This document shows, in pieces, positions 7,344 to 13,902 of a stretch of 25,140 nt of DNA. Position 1 is the stretch's first letter; each line of letters opens with the position of its first letter. The translations under genes and the position numbers were made by a program. This DNA is from Christiangramia sp. (GTDB lineage Bacteria; Bacteroidota; Bacteroidia; Flavobacteriales; Flavobacteriaceae): NCBI GenBank assembly GCA_024635735.1, contig JAGXII010000072.1, positions 1 through 25,140 of the forward strand. The letters run 5' to 3'. The notes beneath the pieces are model-generated. The model searched no databases. It saw nothing but the letters and a program-made list of their open reading frames with translations, and was not told the origin of the DNA.

Positions 7344-7446
7344 TTTTGTAAAATTTAAGGTAATTGAATTTGATTCCTGAACTTCTTAAAGAAGAGTGGA
7401 ATCACTTGTTGGTTTCAGATAGAAACTCTTAAAAATAGAAGATTAA

Positions 7447-7803
7447 TTACCAGAAAAAATGGAAGGGGAAAATCTGGGTTTTTAAGATGGTTCTTCTGTT
7501 AGGTATATAACCTGAAACAAAAGTTTTATGCCCGGCAATTCCCGGAAAGTGATGAGAAAAATTAAGATTTGAGTAAAAAGAAACCCCATCATTGTCTTTT
7601 TCAGACTGATTCTGAAAATTGAGATCAGAGGTGTTCTCTTCAAAAAGGAAGGCTTTTCGGTTTTGATCTGCTCTAAAATAGTCTCCCTGTCTTGACCCGA
7701 AGTCAAGTGGTTTTGTAGAAAAAGTGAAAGCTTCAGCCGGCGAGGTCATCATAAAGACCTGCAGCAACAGGAGGCTTAAAAAGAAATGCTTTTTAGTTTT
7801 CAC
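7447..7803 (-). CDS. Small putative secreted protein of unknown function, GTG start
   Basis: A 118-residue protein with a good Sec signal peptide: basic MKTKKH, a leucine-rich core, and an AEA cleavage site near residue 25. The mature part is short, polar and unrecognised, ending in an aromatic FPFHFFW. The start codon is GTG at 7803; no in-frame ATG lies upstream. A perfect TACATTTG box (plus-strand 7808-7815) lies only 4 nt before this GTG, so a transcript from it would be almost leaderless. A 17-nt hairpin sequence (7691-7707) lies inside the frame. The signal peptide supports a real gene, but it may be a lineage-specific or decaying frame. Confidence 0.5.
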   Translation of the reverse strand: MKTKKHFFLSLLLLQVFMMTSPAEAFTFSTKPLDFGSRQGDYFRADQNRKAFLFEENTSDLNFQNQSEKDNDGVSFYSNLNFSHHFPGIAGHKTFVSGYIPNRRTILKTQIFPFHFFW

Positions 7804-7807
7804 ATCA

Positions 7808-7815
7808 CAAATGTA
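7808..7815 (-). promoter_or_regulatory. Candidate -7 box for the small secreted-protein gene
   Basis: Minus-strand TACATTTG matches TAnnTTTG exactly, 4 nt upstream of the GTG start. No TTG lies at a suitable distance, so the support is the -7 element alone. Confidence 0.3.
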
Positions 7816-7842
7816 CGCAGAAAGCGAATTCGTTGAATAAAA

Positions 7843-7869
7843 AATTTAGTTATATTTTTTCACTAAATT
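7843..7869 (-). terminator. Probable AT-rich terminator at the end of the heme operon
   Basis: AATTTAGT (7843-7850) and ACTAAATT (7862-7869) form a perfect 8-bp stem with an 11-nt loop. On the minus strand it starts at the hemB stop codon and is followed by a T-run (plus-strand A-run 7839-7844). The stem is weak in GC content, hence moderate confidence. Confidence 0.45.
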
Positions 7870-8851
7870 AGGAAATTAGTTTCACCGCTTCTTTAGCAAA
7901 ATAACTGGCGATCATACTGGCTCCGGCACGTTTTATAGCTGTAAGTTGCTCCAACATTACAGCATCATGATCCAGCCAGCCTTTTTCAGCCGCGGCCTTG
8001 ATCATTGCGTATTCCCCACTAACCTGATAAACAGCGACTGGAACATTTACCGTATTTTTAATATCCCGCACAATATCTAGATAGCAAAGTCCGGGTTTTA
8101 CCATTACAATATCTGCACCTTCATCAATATCCATTAAGGTTTCCCTCACCGCTTCTTCCCGGTTTGAGGGATCCATCTGGTAAGTTTTCTTGTCCTTAGG
8201 AATATTTTCTGCATCTACAGGAGCCGAATCCAACGCATCCCTAAACGGCCCGTAAAAAGCCGAAGCAAATTTGGCACTATAGCTCATAATCCCGGTTTCG
8301 TGAAAACCTTCGTCTTCTAAAAGGCTTCGGATTTCGAAAATTCGGCCATCCATCATATCACTAGGTGCCACAAAATCGGCTCCGGCTTTTGCATGAGACA
8401 AGGCCATTTCAGATAAAACCGCAGTGGTATCATCATTGATAATTTTTCCTTCAGCCACAATACCATCATGGCCGTAGGCAGAGTAGGGATCCATCGCTAC
8501 ATCTGTCATTACGATCATTTCTGGAACCGCATTTTTCACGGTTTTTACTGAGCGCTGCATTAAACCTTCAGGATTTAAAGCTTCCGTGCCGGCATTATCT
8601 TTTAGTTTTTCTGAAACTTTTACGAACAGCAGTACCGATTTTAAACCAAGACTCCATAATTCCTTCACTTCCCTTTTCAGCAAATCGAGACTTAACCTGT
8701 AGTAACCAGGCATGGAACCGATTTCTTCTTTTATATTTTTTCCTTCTACTACAAAGAGCGGAACTATAAAATCATTAGGGGAAATTATGGTTTCTCTAAC
8801 CATTGATCTTATAGATTCGTTTATTCTCAGTCTTCTATTTCGGTGTAACAT
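7868..8851 (-). CDS. hemB: Delta-aminolevulinic acid dehydratase (porphobilinogen synthase), Mg-type
   Basis: A 327-residue cytosolic enzyme that joins two 5-aminolevulinate molecules into porphobilinogen, the second committed step of heme synthesis. Both active-site lysines are present: K194 in YSAKFASAFYGPF and K252 in IVMVKPGLCYLDI, the Schiff-base lysine. The metal region reads DVAMDPYSAYGHDG (about residues 117-130), where zinc enzymes have cysteines (DxCxC...CG). This enzyme is therefore expected to be of the magnesium-dependent type known from Pseudomonas and plants. It is the last gene of the heme operon and is separated from hemF by a four-helix-bundle element whose inverted repeat ends 1 nt before this start codon. 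Confidence 0.97.
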   Translation of the reverse strand: MLHRNRRLRINESIRSMVRETIISPNDFIVPLFVVEGKNIKEEIGSMPGYYRLSLDLLKREVKELWSLGLKSVLLFVKVSEKLKDNAGTEALNPEGLMQRSVKTVKNAVPEMIVMTDVAMDPYSAYGHDGIVAEGKIINDDTTAVLSEMALSHAKAGADFVAPSDMMDGRIFEIRSLLEDEGFHETGIMSYSAKFASAFYGPFRDALDSAPVDAENIPKDKKTYQMDPSNREEAVRETLMDIDEGADIVMVKPGLCYLDIVRDIKNTVNVPVAVYQVSGEYAMIKAAAEKGWLDHDAVMLEQLTAIKRAGASMIASYFAKEAVKLIS

Positions 8852-8852
8852 T

Positions 8853-9291
8853 GCTTTAAGTATTAAGTTATAAGCTCTAAGCTAGATTATAGATATGTTT
8901 TTATTTTTTGAATTAAGGAAAATAACATCTTTTTAATTTCTGCTATTTGATTCATCAATTTTTCGGATGTCTCCAAATCAATAAATTTAAGCTCACTGGA
9001 AACTAAAATTAGATATTCCAGTTCAAAAGCTGAGCCTGAAGAAATATGTAAAAATCTCAAAAATTCCTTTTGAGTTTCCCTGCCACATCCTTCCACAATA
9101 TTGGTTGGAATAGAAAGAGCTGCTCTATTCATTTGTGAAATTAAATTGAATTTTTCTTCCGAAGGAAAATTCCTGGTCGTTTTATAGGTGTCTAACACTA
9201 AAGCGTGAGCTTTTTTCCAAACAGTGTAATTTCTATAATCAACCATATTTGTTTTTTTAAAACTTACAGCTTAAGGCGCGTAGCTTAAAGC
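8853..9291 (-). mobile_element. IVS-like element: inverted repeat enclosing a four-helix-bundle gene, inserted between hemF and hemB
   Basis: The 29-nt arms 8853-8881 and 9263-9291 are imperfect inverted repeats matching at 19 of 29 positions. Pairing is concentrated in a perfect outer 8-mer (GCTTTAAG, 8853-8860 with 9284-9291) and an inner block (8871-8876 with 9268-9273 and 8878-8881 with 9263-9266, one mismatch between), separated by a symmetric 10 by 10 internal loop. The arms reach to 1 nt from the hemB start and 9 nt from the hemF stop. The layout repeats that of the element at 1671-2097 with unrelated arm sequence. Mobility is inferred; no target duplication is seen. Confidence 0.5.
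8887..9246 (-). CDS. Four-helix-bundle protein of the S23 / 23S rRNA intervening-sequence protein family
   Basis: A 119-residue all-helical protein of the most common branch of the 23S rRNA IVS-protein family. Recognisable blocks are RNYTVWKKAHALVLDTYK, NLISQMNRAALSIPTNIVEG and KEFLRFLHISSGSAFELEYL. Compared with the other family member at 1696-2052 only the general pattern is shared, so this is a separate subfamily and not a recent duplicate. It interrupts the heme operon between hemF and hemB. Function is unknown; relatives are proposed nucleic-acid-binding oligomers. Possible roles here range from a passenger of a mobile element to an RNA-binding protein acting on its own transcript, and the sequence does not decide between them. 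Confidence 0.92.
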   Translation of the reverse strand: MVDYRNYTVWKKAHALVLDTYKTTRNFPSEEKFNLISQMNRAALSIPTNIVEGCGRETQKEFLRFLHISSGSAFELEYLILVSSELKFIDLETSEKLMNQIAEIKKMLFSLIQKIKTYL

Positions 9292-9300
9292 TATCCTATA

Positions 9301-10203
9301 TTAGACCCAGCTTCTTGGATTTTTCAATACATTCAGGAGTTTCTCTTCTTCACTTCCAGGCTCGGGATGATTATCGTACCTCCACTGAACATGCGGGGGA
9401 AGACTCATCAAAATACTTTCAATTCGGCCATTTGTTTTGAGTCCGAAAAGTGTGCCTGTATCATGAACCAGGTTAAATTCTACATATCGGCCTCTTCTTA
9501 CTTCCTGCCAGTTTCGGTTTTCTTCTGAATGGGGCAGATTTTTTCTTTTTTCAACAATTGGAACATAAGCCTCAAGGAATGAGTTTCCAACTTCAGTAAC
9601 AAAATCATACCATTCTTCAATAGTCCTTTGTTCGTCCGCTTTCAGATAATCAAAGAAAAGACCTCCAATTCCACGGGCTTCATCACGATGTGAATTCCAG
9701 AAGTATTCATCACATTTTTTCTTGTATTCAGGGTAAAATTCCGGATCATGAGCATCACAGGCCTGTTTGGATACCTGATGAAAATGAACGGCATCTTCCA
9801 CAAACAGGTAATAAGGGGTAAGATCCTGACCGCCGCCAAACCATTGATCAATTATTTTCCCTTCCTTGTTATACATTTCAAAATATCTCCAGTTTGCATG
9901 AACCGTGGGCACCATTGGATTTTTTGGATGTATCACCAAACTTAGACCGCAGGCGAAGAAATCTACGTCTCCTACCTTAAAATATTTCTGCATTGCAGGA
10001 GCTAAAGGACCATGTACAGCTGAAATATTGACTCCGCCTTTTTCAAAAACATTCCCGTTTTCGATTACCCTGGTTCTTCCACCACCACCTTCTTCCCGTT
10101 CCCAGATATCTTCCCGAAATTTTGCTTTTCCGTCGATCTTCTCCAGGCTAAAAGTGATTTCGTCCTGTAATTCTTTTATGTAATTATAAAACTTATCTCT
10201 CAT
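9301..10203 (-). CDS. hemF: Oxygen-dependent coproporphyrinogen III oxidase
   Basis: A 300-residue cytosolic enzyme that decarboxylates coproporphyrinogen III to protoporphyrinogen IX using molecular oxygen. The diagnostic stretch WFGGGQDLTPYY is present at about residues 121-132, with VHANWRYFE just before it and the C-terminal HVQWRYDNHPEPGSEEE typical of HemF. Its presence indicates aerobic heme synthesis; the radical-SAM alternative HemN is not in the window. Its start overlaps the upstream GNAT gene by 11 bp. Downstream, a four-helix-bundle element lies between it and hemB. Confidence 0.97.
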   Translation of the reverse strand: MRDKFYNYIKELQDEITFSLEKIDGKAKFREDIWEREEGGGGRTRVIENGNVFEKGGVNISAVHGPLAPAMQKYFKVGDVDFFACGLSLVIHPKNPMVPTVHANWRYFEMYNKEGKIIDQWFGGGQDLTPYYLFVEDAVHFHQVSKQACDAHDPEFYPEYKKKCDEYFWNSHRDEARGIGGLFFDYLKADEQRTIEEWYDFVTEVGNSFLEAYVPIVEKRKNLPHSEENRNWQEVRRGRYVEFNLVHDTGTLFGLKTNGRIESILMSLPPHVQWRYDNHPEPGSEEEKLLNVLKNPRSWV

Positions 10204-10744
10204 CCTTCAGATAATCTGATTTTAAAAGTCCGAAATAATTAACATTCTCAAGTACTCCAAAATAGTTGAGAAATTCCTTTCTTAAAACTCCTTCTCTTTT
10301 AAAATTATTTTTGATGGCAATCCTTTGACTGGCTATATTTTCAGAAGAAGTGCAGATAATTATCTTGTTTAAACCGAGTTCTTCAAACCCATATTTTATG
10401 ATTTCCCTGGAGATTTTAGAAATTATTCCCTGTCCGTTATAATTCCTATCTATAAAATAGGCCAGCTCCCCACGATTAATTTTGGCTGAAATTTCTTTAA
10501 TCACAAAAAAGCCAAGAATTTCATCCTTTCCTTTTTTTGTAATTACAAAATATTTGCACTCACCCAGATTATCTTTTTTTCTGGCTTCTTCAAAATATTC
10601 TTTCGTTTTTTCCAGGCTTTCGCAAGACCTCACGGTAACCGGAAAAGTCTGGATAATGTGATCGCGATTTGCAGAAATAAACGGAAAGAATTCTTCAGGC
10701 GAAAAATCAAACATAGATCGATATGTGAACCTGAAATCTTCCAC
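10193..10744 (-). CDS. GNAT-family N-acetyltransferase (RimJ/RimL-like), GTG start
   Basis: A 183-residue acetyltransferase of the GNAT fold, closest in pattern to the RimJ/RimL/ribosomal-protein branch: GELAYFIDRNYNGQGIISKISREIIKYGFEELGLNKIIICTSSEN contains the acetyl-CoA pyrophosphate-binding loop (NGQGI) and the usual N-terminal-to-C-terminal helix order; I cite it only as the region at about residues 107-150. The substrate is unknown. The start is a GTG whose G is shared with the TAG stop of the upstream gene; an ATG 10 codons later is possible, but the overlap favours GTG. It sits inside the heme operon and overlaps hemF, so it is coexpressed, though no link to heme is known to me. Confidence 0.85.
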   Translation of the reverse strand: MEDFRFTYRSMFDFSPEEFFPFISANRDHIIQTFPVTVRSCESLEKTKEYFEEARKKDNLGECKYFVITKKGKDEILGFFVIKEISAKINRGELAYFIDRNYNGQGIISKISREIIKYGFEELGLNKIIICTSSENIASQRIAIKNNFKREGVLRKEFLNYFGVLENVNYFGLLKSDYLKDER

Positions 10745-11136
10745 TATAACAGATCTTTCGCTTCGGTTATTTTAGCTATTAAGCCAAAGGAATAGGTTTT
10801 GCTTGCGTTTAGGGAATGTTCATAAACAGCAACTGCATGTCCGCCCAATTTCGATTGTATTTCCGGTTCCATATCTGAAATATTAAGAGCCAGATCTCCA
10901 AATTGCTCAAATTGAGCCGGGCTGAAATTCTTTTCCTTCAACTTTAGAAGTAAAACATCAGGAGGAAGCGAGATCAATTCAGAAATTCCAATATCAAGAA
11001 TTTCCTTCATGGCATTATCAACTTTTTCGCGGTCTGACCTTCGCCAGAGATCCGGAGTAAAATCTTCATCCAATAAGCCGGTTAGAACTTCTCCGGCTTT
11101 TTCATTTTCGTCATCTTTAAAATTACTGCTTATCAT
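10744..11136 (-). CDS. Uncharacterised 130-residue protein within the heme operon
   Basis: An acidic soluble protein with no signal peptide or membrane segment. I do not recognise a family. Visible features are an N-terminal acidic region (KDDENEKAGEVLTGLLDEDF), a helical middle with SLPPDVLLLKLKEKNFSP, and a C-terminal part with GGHAVAVYEHSLNASKTYSFGL. There are no cysteines and only one histidine-containing turn (GGHAVAVYEH) that could bind a ligand. It starts 4 nt after hemE ends and shares one base with the following GNAT gene, so it is certainly part of the transcript. A role with hemE or hemF is possible by position only. Confidence 0.78.
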   Translation of the reverse strand: MISSNFKDDENEKAGEVLTGLLDEDFTPDLWRRSDREKVDNAMKEILDIGISELISLPPDVLLLKLKEKNFSPAQFEQFGDLALNISDMEPEIQSKLGGHAVAVYEHSLNASKTYSFGLIAKITEAKDLL

Positions 11137-11140
11137 CTTA

Positions 11141-12166
11141 CTAGCCTTTATATTCTTTTACAGCATCTACAAACGCGCGGGCATTGTCTACCGGGATATC
11201 AGGTAGAATTCCATGTCCAAGATTTGCGATATAGCGATCTTTCCCGAAATCATTGATCATTTGGTGAACCATTCCCCTAATCTCAATGGGTTTGGAATAT
11301 AGTCTTGCAGGGTCAAAATTACCCTGAAGGGTGATTTGTCCTCCGCTTAAATATCTGGCATTTCTGGCATCACAGGTCCAGTCTACTCCAAGTGCCGAAG
11401 CTCCACTTTGAGACATTTGCTTAAGAGCGAACCAGCAGCCTTTTCCGTAAGCGATCACCGGAATTTCATCTTTTAAAGCATCTATTATTTGCTGCATATA
11501 CTGCCATGAAAATTCCTGATAGTCGTTTGGTGCTAAAAGTCCACCCCAGGAATCAAAAAGCTGAATAGCATCTACACCTGCTTTTACCTTTTCCTTAAGG
11601 TAGGCGATGGTGGTATCGGTTATTTTCTGAAGTAACCTATGAGCAGCGATAGGTTCCATAAAGCAGAACCTTTTTGCTTTATCAAAAGTTTTTGAGCCCT
11701 GTCCCTGAACGCAGTAACATAAAATCGTCCATGGTGACCCGGCAAATCCTATTAACGGCACCTCGTCATTAAGCTCTTGCTTGGTAAGTTTTATGGCATC
11801 AAATACATATTGAAGTTCCTCTTTTACATCGGGAACCACCACTTCTTCAACCTTTTTTGCAGTATTAACAGGGTTGGGTAGCCATGGGCCAACACCGGGT
11901 TTCATTTCAACGTCAATCTGCATTGCCTGCGGAACTACAAGAATATCACTGAAAAGTATCCCCGCATCGGGGCCAATCTGTCGGATGGGCATAACAGTGA
12001 TTTCGGTAGCCAGCTCAGGGGTTCGGCAACGGGTAAAGAAATCATATTTTTCCTTGAGCTTCATAAAATCGGGCAAATATCGGCCTGCCTGTCTCATCAT
12101 CCATACCGGTGGGCGTTCAACGCTTTCCCCTTTTAAAGCTTTAAGTAAAAGATCATTTTTTATCAT
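11141..12166 (-). CDS. hemE: Uroporphyrinogen III decarboxylase
   Basis: A 341-residue cytosolic enzyme that removes four acetate carboxyls from uroporphyrinogen III to give coproporphyrinogen III. The N-terminal signature RPPVWMMRQAGRYLPDF at about residues 18-34 contains the substrate-binding arginines. The catalytic aspartate region is visible as GILFSDILVVPQAM, and the second signature as GFAGSPWTILCYCVQGQG. The C-terminal NLGHGILPDIPVDNARAFVDAV is also typical. Length is normal. It follows hemD after a 168-bp gap that contains a double-hairpin palindrome, the only large gap in this operon apart from the four-helix-bundle element. Confidence 0.97.
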   Translation of the reverse strand: MIKNDLLLKALKGESVERPPVWMMRQAGRYLPDFMKLKEKYDFFTRCRTPELATEITVMPIRQIGPDAGILFSDILVVPQAMQIDVEMKPGVGPWLPNPVNTAKKVEEVVVPDVKEELQYVFDAIKLTKQELNDEVPLIGFAGSPWTILCYCVQGQGSKTFDKAKRFCFMEPIAAHRLLQKITDTTIAYLKEKVKAGVDAIQLFDSWGGLLAPNDYQEFSWQYMQQIIDALKDEIPVIAYGKGCWFALKQMSQSGASALGVDWTCDARNARYLSGGQITLQGNFDPARLYSKPIEIRGMVHQMINDFGKDRYIANLGHGILPDIPVDNARAFVDAVKEYKG

Positions 12167-12212
12167 CTCGCTGTATTATTTAATGTATATCCGTTTTTAG
12201 TCATAATTATCT

Positions 12213-12296
12213 CGTCAACCTGAATTTATTTCAGGGTCTCATTTTATAACTAGGATTTATAGTATTTTAAGATTCTGAAACAAGTTCAGAATGACG
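12213..12296. repeat. 84-bp REP/MITE-like palindromic element made of two hairpins, between hemD and hemE
   Basis: The left arm 12213-12241 and right arm 12268-12296 are inverted repeats that match at 22 of 29 positions. Each arm is itself a hairpin: CCTGAA/TTCAGG (12219-12224 with 12230-12235) and ATTCTGAA/TTCAGAAT (12272-12279 with 12285-12292). The outer ends are CGTCA and TGACG. No T-run follows on either strand, so it does not look like a terminator. The CTGAA...TTCAG core with a CGTCA edge resembles dispersed intergenic repeats I recall from Flavobacteriaceae genomes. It contains no protein-coding frame of note. Confidence 0.7.
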
Positions 12297-12334
12297 CACT
12301 TTATTAAATTATGATACTTTACGCACAATCAATA

Positions 12335-12985
12335 TTATTTATTTTTAAAATAGTTAACCAGTTTTGCGATTACATTTTCAATTCCTGGACTGGTCGCAAC
12401 AATTATTTTGTCTGTATGTTTTTTCGCTTCCAAAGCGGTAGTTTCTCCAATACAAAAAGCAGTGGTATCAAGCTCATTCTTCCGGGTAAAACTCTTTACG
12501 GCACTGGGACTGAAAAACATGATCCCATCAAATTTACTCTCAAATTTCCAGGGATCTTGAAAACTATTATAAACTTCTATTTCTTTTAAAGAGACCGTAT
12601 TTTTCTTCAGAATTTCAGGTAATTCATCCCTGCGGTTATTTCCGCAGAAAAAAATAAATTTTTCATCCCCGTATTTCTCGACAATTATCTGGGCGAGCTT
12701 CTCCGAATTTTCTGCTGTTTCTTTTACGTGAAATCCTTTTTCTCTGAGTAAGGCTGAGGTTTTTGTTCCCACACAAAAACAATTTTCGATGTTAAGCGCT
12801 TTTTTTTCTATCGCTTTAACCGCATTTTTACTGCTGAAAATCGCGTTTTTGATCTTATTTTCTTCTAGCGGAAATTCGGGAAATTTAATTTTAATAGCGT
12901 CATATTCCACGATGCTCATTCCGGCATTCAGCAATAATTCTTTCTGATTTTGCGCCAGTATTTTTGTGGAAAGCACTCTGGGCAT
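12335..12985 (-). CDS. hemD: Uroporphyrinogen III synthase
   Basis: A 216-residue cytosolic enzyme that closes and inverts ring D of hydroxymethylbilane to give uroporphyrinogen III. The family is poorly conserved; support comes from the two-lobe pattern (IFSSKNAVKAI in lobe one, GIMFFSPSAVKSFTRK in lobe two), the late AFCIGETTALEAKKH segment, length slightly below the usual 240-260 residues, and position directly after hemC. Its ATG shares one base with the hemC stop codon, a sign of coupled translation. The gap after its stop codon holds the double-hairpin repeat. Confidence 0.9.
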   Translation of the reverse strand: MPRVLSTKILAQNQKELLLNAGMSIVEYDAIKIKFPEFPLEENKIKNAIFSSKNAVKAIEKKALNIENCFCVGTKTSALLREKGFHVKETAENSEKLAQIIVEKYGDEKFIFFCGNNRRDELPEILKKNTVSLKEIEVYNSFQDPWKFESKFDGIMFFSPSAVKSFTRKNELDTTAFCIGETTALEAKKHTDKIIVATSPGIENVIAKLVNYFKNK

Positions 12986-13902
12986 TAGTCTTTATTTAAA
13001 ACCGTTTTGATCTTTTTCATCAGCTCAGCGCCTCCATTTCGCAAAACTTCTTCGGCACATTCTTTTCCCATTTCTGCATCTTCATTTAAAGGAAGAGTTC
13101 TTTCCACCTCTATTTTCTGCTGGCCATCTATACTAAAAAGAGCGCCTTTAAAATAGATATTTTGATCTACGATTTTTGCCGAAGCTCCTATAGGTGCAGT
13201 GCAGCCTCCTTCGAGAACCCTTAGGAATTCGCGTTCCACATGAACACAGGTTTCAGATTGTCTATGATTAAGCGCAGATAATGCTTTTCTGCAATATTCA
13301 TCATTTTCCATGGCCACTATAAGCATGGCGCCCTGAGCAGGAGCGGGGATCATCCAGTTAAGATTGATGAAATTTTCTGGTTTTATCTGAATTCTTTCCA
13401 GGCCGGCGGCAGCGAAAATCGCCCCGTTCCAGTCATTATCTTCCAGCTTTTTCATTCGGGTATTCACGTTACCGCGAAGATCTACAACCTTGTGATCTGG
13501 ATATTTATGCAGCCATTGCGCCTTTCTGCGAAGGCTTCCTGTTGCGATTGTGCCCAGAGAATTTAGAAAATCCAGGCCTTTATGAATAAGAATGTCTTTA
13601 TTACTGGCGCGTTTCATAACCGCTCCTTCAACAATTCCTTTCGGGAGAGCTGTTGGCACGTCTTTCATAGAATGTACCGCGATGTCAATCTCACCTTTGA
13701 TCATTGCAACATCCAGCGTTTTGGTGAAAATGCCGGTGATGCCCATTTCATAAAGTGGTTGATCAAGATTAAGGTCTCCAGTAGATTTTACGGGAACCAG
13801 TTCAGTTTTATGCCCGGTTTGTTCCAGCGCATTCTGTACGGTTTTAGCCTGCCAGAGCGCCAGTTCGCTGTCGCGGGTTCCAATTCGGATAACTTTTGTC
13901 AT
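12985..13902 (-). CDS. hemC: Porphobilinogen deaminase (hydroxymethylbilane synthase)
   Basis: A 305-residue cytosolic enzyme that polymerises four porphobilinogens into hydroxymethylbilane. The dipyrromethane cofactor cysteine is C234 in EGGCTAPIGA; the catalytic aspartate is D81 in VHSMKDVPT; and the substrate/cofactor arginines appear in GTRDSELALWQ and TGSLRRKAQ. Length and motif order are normal. It overlaps hemA by 4 bp (ATGA arrangement) and hemD by 1 bp, so hemA-hemC-hemD form a tightly coupled block. Confidence 0.98.
   Translation of the reverse strand: MTKVIRIGTRDSELALWQAKTVQNALEQTGHKTELVPVKSTGDLNLDQPLYEMGITGIFTKTLDVAMIKGEIDIAVHSMKDVPTALPKGIVEGAVMKRASNKDILIHKGLDFLNSLGTIATGSLRRKAQWLHKYPDHKVVDLRGNVNTRMKKLEDNDWNGAIFAAAGLERIQIKPENFINLNWMIPAPAQGAMLIVAMENDEYCRKALSALNHRQSETCVHVEREFLRVLEGGCTAPIGASAKIVDQNIYFKGALFSIDGQQKIEVERTLPLNEDAEMGKECAEEVLRNGGAELMKKIKTVLNKD

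Noticed and set aside
12213..12296. Terminator between hemD and hemE
   Set aside because: Hairpins are present but no U-tract follows on the minus strand, and the operon clearly continues with the same orientation.
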